DNA of 64,000 nucleotides from Typhlomys cinereus (Eukaryota > Chordata > Mammalia > Rodentia > Platacanthomyidae): assembly GCA_023101885.1 (NCBI GenBank), contig JALPQD010000004.1:13537688-13601687 (forward strand). Reading direction: 5' to 3'. This document shows positions 37,226 through 49,947 of the stretch, piece after piece. A model generated the notes under the pieces. It was not told where the DNA came from. It made no database searches and saw only the letters and a program-made list of their open reading frames with translations. Made by a program: the position numbers and the translations under genes. How positions within the stretch are numbered: position 1 is the first letter of the stretch; the number at the start of each line of letters is the position of its first letter.

Positions 37226-37734
37226 GCTGCTGCCTCTCCAGAGCCTACTCTTTCCCAACTTCAGTCATTTCTAGACTATCACCCTCTTAACCTTTAGTAT
37301 GTCTATGAAATACCAGTGCTGTTACTTTTTCGCTAATTTTTTTTTTATTAATTGTTCTCATACTAGCTTCATGTTAGGTAATAATGTGTGTGAAAATTTG
37401 GGCTTTGTCTAATACATGCTAAGACAAAACAAAGAGTAACAGAAAGAATAAATCTTCATGTCTCACCATCTATAACTATTTTCTATACCAACATTGGCAT
37501 ATGTCTCTTGATTTGCAGTCATGTTGGGTATGCTATCCCCATCGCGTCTAGAGAGTGCTGAAACACTATAGTTTTCTTTGCTTCGTTCCCTTTTCTGGCT
37601 TTGAAATGACTGCTATAATGCAATTTAGCTAGTCTCACAAGCAAAGCGATTCATGAACTAAATATCTCTGTATGAAGGAGAAATCACACCTTAATTACAA
37701 ATAGAACTCTAGATACTCTTAAAAAAATTACTAG

Positions 37735-37949
37735 ATGCGTGGGGTTAGGAAGATGACGTAATCAGTAAAATGCTGTTGTGCAGCAATGAGGACTTGAGGT
37801 GTGATTCCCAGTATCTATGCACAATCTGGGAGTGATGGTATGTGTCTGAAACTTCAACAAAGCCGATCCCTAGAAAACAATGGCTAGCTGATCTAGTTAA
37901 ATTAATGAGTTTCAAGTTTATTGAGAGACCTCCTTCAAAATAAGGTTAT

Positions 37950-37995
<46 letters not shown>
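37735..37995 (+). mobile_element. tRNA-derived SINE (B3-like), decayed, ending in (TA)n
   Basis: GGAAGATGACGTAATCAGTAA head, CTTGAGGTGTGATTCCCAG (box B-like), AATGGCTAGCTGATCTAG and GAGAGACCTCCTTCAAAATA, the last resembling the 'gagagaccctgtctcaaaa' part of old rodent SINEs. The tail is a TA array at 37956-37994. Confidence 0.6.
37956..37994. repeat. (TA)n microsatellite
   Basis: About 19 uninterrupted TA units, at the junction between a SINE and repeat B copy 2. Confidence 0.95.
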
Positions 37996-37998
<3 letters not shown>

Positions 37999-39262
37999 TC
38001 CTTAGGAAGAGACATCAGATGACAGAGGGGCAGATGACACCCAAGTATGGTCAGCCAGAGAATATTGGGAAAGATAAAAACATCTTTCATAAAAATAACA
38101 GAGAACAACTTTGTGATTGGACTCAAGACCCACCTGTCAGAGTGGAGCACATTCCTGTTACTGTTAACTAGAACAAGAACCTAAAAAAGGGAAGGAAATA
38201 GATCAACAGGGAAAAACAGCCAATGAATCTATAACTAAAAAGACAGTACAACAAACTACTATGTAAAGGCTGGAGAGGTGTCTCAGGGTTTAAGCCTCTG
38301 CCTTGCAGGCGGAAGGTCCTGAGTTCAGATCCTAGACCCCATGTATAGATGCCAGGCAGAAGTGGGGACAGCCTGCGTTTCCGGTCCTGGTAGGGCGGAG
38401 CCTGTGAATCCTGGGGCAGAGTAAACAAGGAGGAGGTGGAGGCGTCCATGGTAGTTACCGAATTTGTCCGTGGTTATACACACACATACATACATACACA
38501 CGCACACACACACATACATACACAATTGAATAAATAATAAAATAATAATAATAAAAAAGATATAACTAGTGTTTAAAAAATACTACTATATAAATAGCTG
38601 CTATTATATGCATGGATTGGAAGACCACTTAACACTCAACTAGACGTCTTCTACAACAGAGATAGAGGATCTCAACATCCTGACAGGATGCAGCTTAGGG
38701 TGGTTGAAGAGCAGTGAGGTGGACAAAAATAGCCAGCCATAATGCAGAATACTGGTGACTCAGCAAGGCTTACCCAGAAACAAGTCAACCTAATCTTTCC
38801 CATCCTAACCTTTGGGAACCTTATGGAGGGGGCAGTGAGATTGTGGGAACCTAAAGATGGGAAGGTTCACTGTTGGACAAAACATTCCATTCAAAGCAAG
38901 ACTGCTTTCTCTAGGAACTCACTTGAAGGGGACTTGTCCTGACCAGACCTGTATAATGACTGACATGCCAACATTCCCCCCGTAGTCTATATGGCAACTC
39001 AAGAGAGATAAGAATACATAGTGGAAACCTTGAAGACTAAAGTAGCATGAGTGAAGGAAAATTGCTCCTCTCAGTGGCATGGCCTGAAGAGAGGCAACTT
39101 GGTATGCCACAAGAATAGACAAGCCAGAGGGAACCCTGGGGTCCATAGAAACAGACTGGCAGGAGAGTGAGAGGGAGTGGGATGGATTGATGAAGGAATG
39201 GGAGGGAAACAGGGATACATTCAATATTCTTGTAAAACCACAAAAGAATTTAAAAAGTTTAA
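37995..39262 (+). repeat. Unclassified repeat B, copy 2, with SINE insertion
   Basis: Longer copy of the repeat at 19753-20505, beginning near AACTTCCTTAGGAAGAGAC and ending in TTGTAAAACCACAAAAGAATTT. A SINE (38268-38581) has inserted at the point equivalent to the uninterrupted GTAAATAGCTGC of copy 1. It has no open frame of note. The ending resembles that of non-LTR elements. Confidence 0.75.
38268..38581 (+). mobile_element. tRNA-derived SINE, long form, inserted in repeat B
   Basis: Begins GGCTGGAGAGGTGTCTCAGG, with box-A/box-B-like polymerase III promoter elements (GTTCAGATCCTAG as box B). It has a central part with GGGCGGAGCCTGTGAATCC, then a CA-rich tract and the tail CACAATTGAATAAATAATA. 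Flanked by a 13-bp duplication with one mismatch, ACTACTATGTAAA (38255-38267) and ACTACTATATAAA (38582-38594). The empty site in repeat B copy 1 confirms the boundaries. Confidence 0.92.
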
Positions 39263-40119
39263 AAAAACAGACAATCTAACCAGTTAGTGTACTTAGCCTC
39301 AGTAAATGACTGAGCAGAAAGCAATTTTGGGAAGATTTCTGGTATGGTACCCAAGATCCGAGACACTCTGTGAATCACAGATCATGTTGTGCGTATGTGA
39401 CAAACCTCCCAAAACAAAAGTGTGGGCCTCCAGAAAAGAAACTTGGAATCAGATCTAAGCATCATTCAGAGAGCCAAAAACCTGGAATAACCTAAGTATA
39501 GACCAGAACTTTCCCACAAATTCTTACTAGTATACAGGACCTTGGCATGAGTTGCATAGGGCTAGAGACAGACTCACAACTTGAGCCCAGAACAGATTAG
39601 CAGAAATGTGACCTGATATGAGAATTCCTGCAAAGCACGGTCCATGGCATGGGACAGCTTTAGGAATCTAAGTCACAGGAAGACCCTGAGAGGAGAACGG
39701 GACTGACCACTGCACAGGAGCTTATAGCAGCAGGAAAGGAATGTGAGAGAATCCAGTTGAGCTCCAACAGTCAGGACAGTCAGTTTGCACAGTCTACATC
39801 TCCATATACACTTATCCATCTTCTACTATACAATCTATGATTAAGGTTATTTTAGTTGGACATCTCAGTCCTACACTGTTCTTACTGTTATAACTTCTTA
39901 AACATCTTAAAAATTCTCTCTTTGTTCTTTAGTTTGTTTTTTCCTCTTTTAAAGAATGCTGTTTGGTTTGGTTTTCAGTGTTCTTCCCAAAAGATGGGCC
40001 ACGTGTGCATTATCTGCCTATTTCTCTCTTTTCAGCTACATTTAATCTAAATTCCCTCATTTCTCAGATTTCTTTTGTTCCTACAGTCTCCCTTCTATTT
40101 ATAGCAATACTAATCACTA
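39263..40119. other. Unassigned DNA between repeat B and the old L1
   Basis: Could be upstream (5') parts of the ancient L1, but no endonuclease motif is recognisable. Nothing coding. Confidence 0.4.
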
Positions 40120-43100
40120 GTCTTACTGTCCAGGATAAGATGGATTCACTGCAGAATTTTACCAGACCTTTAAAAAGAACTGACAATAATCATTCTAAAT
40201 TATTCCACAAAATGGAAACAGGAAAAAAGATTTTACAAAGTGACTATTGCCCTGATATAAAACCCAACACAACAAAAAATTTACAGAACAATCTCCCAAT
40301 GAACACAAATGCAAAAATTCTCAATAAAATGCTCTCTATTCAGATAAAATACTCATAACAAAATCATTCATCATGATTATGCTGACTTCATTCCAGAGAT
40401 GCAAGGATGGTTTGACACATGCAAATCAATAAATATAACACACTACATAAGTGCAGAATAGGACAAAATTCCAGAGATTAGGGCTAGTTGGGATACATCT
40501 CAAATTAATAAAAGCTATACATAACAAGCCTACTGTACTTTAACATCATGTTATATTGAGAAAATATAGAATCACTTCTGTCAAGATCAAAATCAAGACA
40601 AAGGTGTCTACTTGCTACACTCTGCTCAATATAGTGCTAGAAATCTTAGCTAGAGACATAAGAAAAAATAAGGAAAGAATAGGTATAAATAGGAAAGGAA
40701 AACGTAATGTATCCCTATTTGAAGATGATAGGATTTTTCATACAGAAGAGATGCTGAAGACTCCATCAGTAAAGACCTAAGAACTGATAAATCCTATTAG
40801 CTAAGATGCAAGACACAAAGTTAACATAGAAAGCCTAGTGGTATTCTTATATAACAATGGTAAACATACCATCAGGGTATGGTACCATCCTCAATAGTCT
40901 GAACAGATAAATAAAAAATATCTTTGGGAAGTTTAAGAGCTAAGCAATGAAAACTTGAAAGCATTAAAGAAGTTCTTTAGTTACTATTCCTGTTGCTATA
41001 ATAAAATACCCCAAGAAAAAAGGTCTAAGGGAGAAATGGTTTACTTTGGTTCACAGTTTAAGGACCTGGTCCATCATGACAGACTAGTCAAGGCAGTAGA
41101 ACCTTGAAGCAGCTCATCATATCACATACAAAATCAGAAACCAGAGAGGGATGAATGTTTGCTCAGTTCACTTTCTCCTTTCTATGTAGTCTGGGATTAC
41201 TTCTCAGGAAATTACTTCTCACAATGGGCAGGTCTTTCCATCTAATCTAATGGAGGCAATTCCCCCACAGGCATGCCCAGAAGCCACTGACCCTGATGAT
41301 TCTAGAACTTATAAGTTGACACCTAAGATTAACCATCACACATCACAAGGTGGAAAGTCCTTCATGCTTATTGAGGGAGGAATTCATATTGCAAAATGGC
41401 TGTCCTACCAAAAGCAACATTTGATTCAATGGACTAACCATCAGAATTACAACAACTACTCTTTATAGAAATATAAAAACACCATAAAATTTATATGGAT
41501 ATGCAAAAGACCCAAGATGACAAAAGCAATCATAAGCAATAAGAATAATGCTGGAGTTATTCCAGTTATATCACAGAGGTATAGTCATAAAAGCAGCATG
41601 ATTGGGGGAAGAAAAAGCAGATACATATAAATGTGTTAAAATAGACGACTGAAATATAATCTCACAGAGCTACAGTCAAATATGCCAAAAATATACTTTG
41701 TAGAAATGAGAATCTCTTCAACAAATGGTGCTGTGAAAACTTTTAACCTGCTGCAGTTACTCTGAATGCTACTGATAAACCTATGACAATACAGCTTAAA
41801 GGAATGAAGGGATCTCACTCCAGTTTGACAGGAGAGTCCACACCAACACTAGAATCCAAGGAAACTGGCCACACCATAACCACAGGATAGAGAGAGACAA
41901 ATTTCCCTTGCCAGAGAGCATGTCTGTCCAAGCATGACAATTTCCTTAACCAACTCCTTCCTTTTAATTCATCTCCCCAGTGGATGGTCCCACACATCAA
42001 GGGCTGGGACTTTCCTATCAATTAAAAAAGCCCTGAGTGCTTGCATAAGTTTTATCTAATAATTCCACACAACTATGGAGCCAAAGCCTTTAATTGCCAA
42101 CTTGACATCATTGGTTATCTAGCACACACTCTGTGAGCAAAACAACTGCAAGCTAATTAAACAAATATTAAAGACATGAAAATTTGAAAATATCAGAAGC
42201 AAAAGTATGGAAAAAACTGAGATGAAGGAATACCCAAAAATGTTCTTAATTCCAGTTGTACAGGAAATAAGTTACCAATAACTTACAAATGTGATCTCAT
42301 GAAATTAAAAAGCATCTGCATCAAATGAATTTGTTAACTGAGGGAAAAGGCAACCTACAGTATGGGAGCAAAATCTGTGTGAATCATTCATCTGACAGAG
42401 AATTAATATGTAGAATATACAAAGATTTCAAAAACTATTAATAATCTAAACAATCCAATCCAAAATAGATATGGAACTGAATAGGGAATATCAAAACAAG
42501 TATTACATACAGAAAATGAAGATTTTAAAATTAAAAATATTAAAAAAAATTTAAAATTCAACCTCATCTTTAACCATAAGGGAAATGCAAATTAAATCTC
42601 ACACAGAATAGCTATTATGAAGAAAATAAGAGACAAAAACAATAAGTGCTGGTGGGAATTGGGGAAAATGGAAGCCTCTAATCACTGTTGATAGGTGTAT
42701 AAGCAAAGGTTAAAATTATTGCAAGGATTCCTTAAAAATGTGAAAATAGTATTACTATATAACTGAGACATAGCACTCCTGCACATGTACCCAAGGGACT
42801 TAAATCTTAATAAGACACATGTGCACATCCATGTACATTGCTGCATTATTTACAATAATTAGGATACAGAACTAATCCACGTTTATTTTCTGATGAATGG
42901 ATAATGAAAACATGGCATGTGTACAAATGATATTTTATCAAATTATAAATAAAAATGAAAATATGAAATTTGAAGAAAAATGGACAGAGCTGGAAAATAC
43001 TATACTGCAGTAACACAGACACAGAGAGATACATGTTCTCTACATGTTTTCACATATGCAGATTCTAGCTTCAAATTTTAGATTTGTGTATTTTGTTTGG

Positions 43101-43360
43101 AGTGCCTTTGTATGTAGGAAGGGACATTTGGGGATTCAAGGGATTTTAAGGGAGTGTGGAGAGGAGAATATGTGTAATATGAAATTTTCAAGAAGTGTGA
43201 AATCATGGAAGAGGGAGGATATATTGGAATTGAAAAGATTTAAGTAGAGCAGGTGGGGGATGAGGAAGAAGAGGGGGAATTAATCAAAACTAAATATGAA
43301 AAATCTATATGGGAACTTAATAATTTGTAAGCTAATTAAAAATGTATTTTAGAAAAAAAA
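40120..43360 (+). mobile_element. Ancient LINE-1 fragment, plus strand, interrupted
   Basis: Highly diverged L1 with ORF2 similarity in order: FYQTF-like RT start near 40155, NAKILNKM...RIQ-like block at 40310-40440, SLFEDDRIF near 40720 (the FADD equivalent), MAVLPKAI-like block near 41390, a C-terminal block near 42580-42680 (GNANxKSH...KCWW-like), and [11 protein letters not shown]-like blocks to about 42990. A 3' UTR with G-rich/A-rich character ends near 43360. Another interspersed repeat interrupts it at 40975-41345, and unassigned sequence occupies about 41800-42050. It is much older than the other L1s here. Confidence 0.8.
40975..41345 (+). mobile_element. Interspersed repeat (possibly hAT-type DNA transposon) inside old L1
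   Basis: Begins GTTACTATTCCTGTTGCTAT, with TTACTTTGGTTCACAGTTTA, AAGCAGCTCATCATATCACA, GAGCTC-equivalent CAGTTCACTTTCTCC, GGTCTTTCCATCTAATCTAA and GATTCTAGAACTTATAAGTT in the middle and end. Related copies lie at 49145-49560 and, more weakly, at 43735-44170. It interrupts L1 ORF2. I believe it belongs to a common nonautonomous rodent family but cannot confirm the class. Confidence 0.55.
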
Positions 43361-43734
43361 TTAAATAGAGATATTCTGCATGACTGGACAATGCTGCTTC
43401 TAGGAGTCATAGGTTATTAATTGGAAATCCAAGTTCCAGGTTCCTCTTTGGAGTTACTGATCATTGTGGCATCAGAGAATCCCCGAAATACTGACTGTTG
43501 CCATTGATCTTGATTACACATATGAACGAGGTGGTAAGACTCATTTGTTAAAGTTTTCACATACTTTGTATGCAGGAAAAAGAGAAATCAAGCCAAAATG
43601 AGCTGCACACTTCTCTCTTGCTAGTTTTCATTGTGCTAGAAGCAGCTGTGAAGACAGTTATGGAAGAAAACTTGCCAGTGATCATACTTAGTTATGAATC
43701 TGCCAGGTAAGACAAGCCTACTGGTACAATAGGA

Positions 43735-44170
43735 ACACAACTGTTGTGGGGTGTCATACATTTAGAACTCCACAGTTATAATAAGTATGTGTCCCAGACA
43801 ATCTAGGGAAATAAGGAATTTATTCATGCTTACTGTTCTAAGATACAGTTGATTATGGCAGGAAAGATATAGCAGCAATAGAAGCATAGGAACCTGGTGA
43901 CTTTACACCCAGAGCAAAAGCATAGGGGCAAGGACTAATACTGCTTTCTAGCTTGCCAAAGTGTAACCAGCTCCCTCTTATTTTGTTCACCTGCTTAGTT
44001 GATAACCCACTCACTGTGGATTGTATTTTTCCAAATCATGAAATCAAGACAATCTCCTGTAGGAGACTTGTCCAATGATCTGCTTAATTAGACTATTCTT
44101 CCTTAAAGGTGTGCCCAGTACCCACCTCCAGTTTTTCAAATTGACAGCCAAAAACAACCTTCATAGGGGA
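43735..44170 (+). mobile_element. Weak copy of the 40975-type repeat
   Basis: TTATTCATGCTTACTGTTCT, GATTATGGCAGGAAAGATAT, CCAGCTCCCTCTTATTTTG, AAGGTGTGCCCAGTACCC and CAAATTGACAGCC occur in the same order as in the copies at 40975 and 49145. Heavily diverged. Confidence 0.4.
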
Positions 44171-44559
44171 TGACCAGCCACTTTTTGATTTAGATCTGAG
44201 GCTTGCTGCAGAGGAAGGAATCATGCCTGGCTTAAACTTGGTCAATTACACATGGTCAGGGAGATAAGCTCTAGAAGGGACTTTACTAGTATCTGTTTTG
44301 ATACCTTGGCAAGGTCTCAAATTTTCTTCTAAATATGTATGTTTATATCCATATATTATGATGTTCTTAGCCTTGTTCAGGGAAGCTTCCATTTGAGTTG
44401 ACTGTAGCTAATGCAGAGTAATAACTGCTAGGTCTAAGTGACTGCTGAATGCTCAGTCCTAAAGAAGAGATCTGTATCCCTCCTTGCTCCCCTCAGAGCT
44501 CTGAATACATTACAAAGAGGAGTTGGAAAAATGCAAATGGAAAAATTACTGTCTTCTTG

Positions 44560-44830
44560 GGATGACATGGCCATGTGCCCATGAACTCACAGCAGCTGTT
44601 GGCACTGGCAAAAGGCATGCACGAGACAGGGCCTGTCAACCTTCCATCATGGATGGGATAGTGGCCTATGAGGCTCTAACCCTTTCCTGAGGAGTTATTA
44701 GCAGTTAATGGTTCCTGGGGAAGGAAGAATCCTTTGTTTGCACATGCTCCAGTAAATAACCTCTCACCCATTCTTAAAGAAGAAATTCTAATTAAATTCA
44801 GTGGCTATGGGTTAATTGTATATCTCCAAG
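44560..44830 (+). mobile_element. Lx-type L1 3' UTR fragment
   Basis: CATGGCCATGTGCCCATGAA, then CTCACAGCAGCTG, and later CAGTTAATGGTTCCTGGGG and CATGCTCCAGTAAATAACC. This recalls the 3' UTR of old rodent Lx-family L1s, from general knowledge rather than a search. No ORF2 sequence precedes it that I can recognise, so it is probably a truncated copy. Confidence 0.5.
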
Positions 44831-47800
44831 TTTTTTAGAAGAAAGTAATAAATGTGAACTTTGAAACGTTTTACTGGCAATGTTTTCATCTGATATTTAT
44901 TATGCCAAAATTTTTAATAATATTTAAGGTTGCTTGAACAATACAATGCATCATTGCTTGTTCTTAATAATTCAAGGTAACTTAAATTACGTTGAACTTA
45001 TTTATAACATCTGAAAAATAACTTCATATGAGTATTAATGTAAACAAGATATGAGGGCTCCAAAGATGCTTTGATCAGAAGATTTAATAGAAAAATCAGT
45101 AATTTTAGAATAAACACCATTTGAAAACATTTCATGTTTAGCTATTTGCTGAATAAATCTGTAACTTTGTCCAAAGTAATGCATGTATTTGAAAGCAAGA
45201 AAAAGGCATTCATTTCAAAATGTCTTATGCATCATATTTTCTGCTCATCTTTTTTTTCATAGCTTTGACCTTCTTTTATTCATAGCTTGAATTATAAAAT
45301 GTTTAGAAATTGAAATCTGGACAAGGACTATAGAATGAAAAATTTTGTTTAAAAGTGTACTGTCAAGTTAATTTGATCGCTTTCTAATTGGGCTTATTAG
45401 AACAGATAATCAGTGCTAACATTCTAGTGTGTCTTAAATTCGTTGAGATTTGGGCAGTTCCCTTTTGTCAGTATATATACCTCCTCTGAAATCATTGTGC
45501 TTATAATTTTTATTCTACTTCATGCAAAAATAATCAAGAACCAGACCATGAAGGAAGCATTGTGCTAGACTAAAGAGTTGAGAATCTGATACATTAAAGT
45601 TCATATTCCTTCTAAAGACTTGGTCATTAGAGAATATTTTCCTGGAAGAGAAAGCATCTAAGATTATTTTATGAGCACTCTAATTGTAATTTCATCATAT
45701 AGTTACTATAAATTTCTTTGAAAACATTAAAGGACTTCATTTTAAATTTAATATGCAAAATATCAATTGCTAGTAACTGAAGTATAAACTTAAAGGTAGA
45801 TGGTACAGATTTATATTTCAGTTTTTTCCAAACAAAGATTTAATTAGACATTACTATAAATATATACTAGAATTAATGAAGCTGAAATTCTGAAAGAGGA
45901 AAAGGAGATATAAGCTCTAAAATTTAAATTTTGAATGAGGAAGAATGAAAGAAGCTTAATGAGTCCTTAATGATGAAAGGAGTCTTCCAGAGACAATATA
46001 CACTACCATAGAAATCTTGGGACATGTTAAGAGATAAATAGATAGCAACATTCTTGTTTATTTTTGGAAGAACTGATTGGGAATTATTTATCAAAAGCAT
46101 CTGGATGGGAATTTTTTGCCTGTGAGATTGACATAAATTACAGAGTAAACATAATTGTTGTTACAAAAGTGAAATGTCCTTAAGAATATGTTCCTAAGTA
46201 GAAACACAAATTTTGTGGGATAGTTAATACAGGGCAAAAATGAAAGTAAGTAAAAGTAACTGAAAAATTCAATTAAAGTAATGAAGAAGTCATTTTTATA
46301 ATTAGTGAGCTTAATGCTGCAGTGGAAACAAGGCAAAGAATAGGAACTGGAAGCAAGGTCTTTGGCTCAGAAATGAAATTGACCTTTTCTGCATTCGGAA
46401 TGCATTTCAATTATGCTTAGAAGCTTGGCTTGTCTATTGCATTTTCCTTGCTTTCCAAATGAACAATTTATTTGGAAAAACCAAATTAGGATATGGATAA
46501 TGCCTATTCAAATGAGCATGTGATGTCTTTCTTAGCATGAATAAAAGAGGCTTAAGCACATTGTTGTGAACAAACACTTTCTGAATGTTGTCATCCTATT
46601 TTCTTTTAACAGAATAAGCTACAAACAAACACTAGATATTCCGTCACTGGAAGTAAATGTGTCAAAATTCATTTGAAAAGCAAGACACAGTATTTACATA
46701 TACTCATATACATATATAATCAGCTCACCTGAGTAAGACCTTCACAAACTGCTCAATTCTGAGAAAAACAGTGATAAAATGAAAATATATAACTTGAAAA
46801 GCAAGAAAATAAAGTTGGAGTTGAATAACTATTTCTATTTTGGATTTATCTGGGTTCTCTAAATCCCAAATCTGATTAGCATATAATCTTATACAATGTC
46901 AGGAATGGGCTACCATTCCTTAATTAGCCTATTTTTATCAGTCTTAATCATTTCTAATAGTTTGTTTATTTTGAAATATACTTTTAGCACACAGTGGTAC
47001 CATATATTTTGTCATTAAGAGTCTTGTAGGGATATATATGAAACACTGGCATGACCTTTACGTGGTACAGAAGTGGAAGAAAACTAAGCAAAAGCGAGAG
47101 CCTAAATGGTCTAATTTACTATTTATAAGGTTTGATTAATTATTTTAAAACATTGATGTGTTGTAGCTAGGCACAGAAACAGTATAATGTATGGTGAAGG
47201 TATAGCTTTTGATTTGTTATATGGGGACTTTAGTACCATGTTCATATTCCAAGACTTAGAATATCTGAAACACTACAAAATATGGAAATGTAACTCAGAT
47301 GTAAAATTCAGAACTTTCATATGAATGAAGGGTTGTTTTTCTTGCTACTGTAGTAACAGGGCAATGAAGGAGTTAGGGAACTGGGAGAGGAGGCAGATTT
47401 CCAGAGCAGCTTGCAACTTTTAAAAACTAGTGTTTCAGCAAATAATCCTGAAAGTGCTCCTCACTGTTTAGTTAAAAATGAATGAGAAGAGCAGCATGGG
47501 AGTCAGAGTGACTCCAAACCTAGTGGTTAAGCTGATGAAGTTAAGCAGAGTTAGTTGTGCCTTCGTGGCCCAAGGCTAACAAAAGCTAAAAGGTAAACTC
47601 AGCTAATAAATGTGGTTAACACTCTCCTGTCTCAAATAGCCTTCCTGTGTTTGGGGTTTCAGGAAACAGTCTTTAATTGACTACAAACTTAAAGTCAACA
47701 GTAAGGGAATGCAGTCTTGGTTGGAGATGGAATGCAGTTTTTGCCATCCAGGTTTCTGTTGTCCTTGGCAGGATGTAGTATTCATGCCAACCTCAACAAA

Positions 47801-49144
47801 GATCTGAGGAATGATTCTTTGTTTTCCCTGTTGTGCTTACCTGACCAAACAGTGTCTTTCTATCTACACTGTATTAAAACTCTCTCATCCTTCCTTTGGT
47901 CTCTACTTTCTTCATTGGAAAGTGTCCCTAAATGAGGCTGCCTTAGTAAGACCAAAGTGATCCCCCCAATTCTCAGGAAACAGTAGCATATGCCGTTGGT
48001 TATAGTTGTTCAGGTTACTTTTATTTTAGATAGTGAATAGGAGTATCACTCTGTAGCCCAGCCTTAAATTCAAATCAAGAGCCATGTTTGAGATCTCTGC
48101 CTCACCTTTGGTAGAATCACAAGTATGTAACATACCATCTAGCTTTTGAGACTATCTTTAATTAATGTCATTAATACATAATAAAATTCATGCTTTACAG
48201 ATTTTGCAAGAATATCTTATGATATATGTAAGGGTTTTCCAAAAAGGGCCCTGATGGAATTAAAATTAAGGAGCTAGGTATCTATGCTAAGGAACAGGAA
48301 TTTTATTTTCCTTTTTCTGAAAAGACAAGTCTTTTGAAGTTTTAAGTAAAATAAATAATAAGTACTATTATTCCTTAAGGGAACAATAATGTGATAATGT
48401 ATGGCCATATTATAAAACCATATGCAAGGAGACAAATTTTGGAAGTTTAGTATAGAAACCAAGTAAATGGTGTGAAGAGAATGGCGGGTAAGAAGGAGGA
48501 TTGGTAGAGGAAGGGAGGAGAGGAGAATGAAAACGAAGGAAGTAATGAGGGATTCAGCAAGGAAGTTAAAGACAAAAATGTTCAATCTATCATGCTCAGT
48601 AAGATTATCAGCATAGGGATTTATAGAAGCAGAAATACATTTGGAAAAAAAGATTACGAACTTAAAGATATGGACTATTTGGGAGGCTCACCAACATCCA
48701 AGCAGGTATATCTAATGTATAGTTGAAGACAAAATTTGAAGCAAAGTAAATATAGTAACAATTGCAAAAGACCTAAAATAAAATATATGCAAACTTTAAG
48801 GGATCAAAAATAGAAAATAAGGCTGAAAATGTTTACTTTTCTGAAGTGCTGTCAAGAAACTTTGAGATATCTCTGGTAACCAGATTGAGAAACGATTTGG
48901 AGTGAAATACTAGACCTCAAGCTTCGGCACTATTTTTTAAAATATGCCTTTAAAAATAATATTACTTATTTAGACTACTGTAAAAATTGGGAGTAATGAT
49001 ATTAATAAGCATTTTCGTACAGCCGTGCATGCTGCAGAGGGAGAAAGTGTGAGCTAGCAGGTCACATTGAATCTGAAGTTAACAAGGATTCTATGATTTA
49101 TGACAAATTCTAGTGAAGAATCTGGCTGCATTCTACTCAGATCT
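44831..49144. other. Repeat-poor AT-rich interval
   Basis: 4.3 kb in which only one diverged B1 (48010-48145) was recognised, in a window otherwise full of L1s and SINEs. No exon-like frames with splice sites were found. Its status as conserved non-coding DNA cannot be judged from one sequence. Confidence 0.5.
48010..48145 (-). mobile_element. B1 SINE, antisense, old
   Basis: GTATCACTCTGTAGCCCAGC, TTAAATTCAAATCAAGAGCC and GATCTCTGCCTCACC follow the antisense B1 order with many substitutions. It is the only SINE I see in a roughly 4-kb repeat-poor interval. Confidence 0.6.
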
Positions 49145-49560
49145 TAAGGACTTGAGTTTCTTAGTTTCTTTTTCTGTTGCTTTGATAAGGCATCCTGATG
49201 AAAGAATTTTAAGAAAGGACTTATCTCATGTTTCAAGATATAGTCAGTCATGGTGGGAGAGTCAAGACATCATGACACTGAACAATTTGGTTACATTGCA
49301 TTCATAGTCAGAAAGCAGAGTAATGAATACTGGTGGTTGAGCTCACTTTCTCTACCTTACCCTTGTCCAGAAAATGATTCCTGAAACAGTCAAGATGGAT
49401 CTGCATACACCAATTAACATAATCAAGATAATAACTCTTCAGTCATTTTTAGTGACTAATCTTAATCTAGATAATCTCAGGTAGGTCGGGAAGCCTGTAT
49501 CCTAGGTGATTCTAGCACTTGTCAATATGACAGTTAATATTAAACCCATTACATAGAGTG
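49145..49560 (+). mobile_element. Copy of the 40975-type interspersed repeat
   Basis: TTAGTTTCTTTTTCTGTTGC, CAGTCATGGTGGGAGAGTCA, GAGCTCACTTTCTCTACCTT, AATCTAGATAATCTCAGG, GGTGATTCTAGCACTTGTCA and ATGACAGTTAATATTAAACC. The best-preserved of three related copies. Confidence 0.6.
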
Positions 49561-49947
49561 AGGTAGAACTTAAAGCAATGGTTAAATGTGTTTGATGGAA
49601 GAAATTTCAAGTCAGGTAGCAATTAGACTGGAGCATAATTGTTGATCACTATTATCAAGCAGGTTGGAAAAAGATTGAGTGGAGTAAAATATTAAAAAAA
49701 ATACAAATGAGGTTTGTTAAGGAAAAGAACTCAAAAAAAGTTTAAATGTGCAGCAAAATTGCATGTTGAAAAAGAAGCTTTAATTGTTAAAGAGAAATCT
49801 GGTCATCATTGAGACCAAGGGAGAGTTGTCCTATCCACCAAAGACTCTAATTTATGGAAATTAAATTTGGAAAGGAGAGTGCTTAAACTTAGAATGCTGC
49901 TGAAGGGAGGTTCACTGTTGCAAGAAAGAAACTATCTAAAGAAAATT

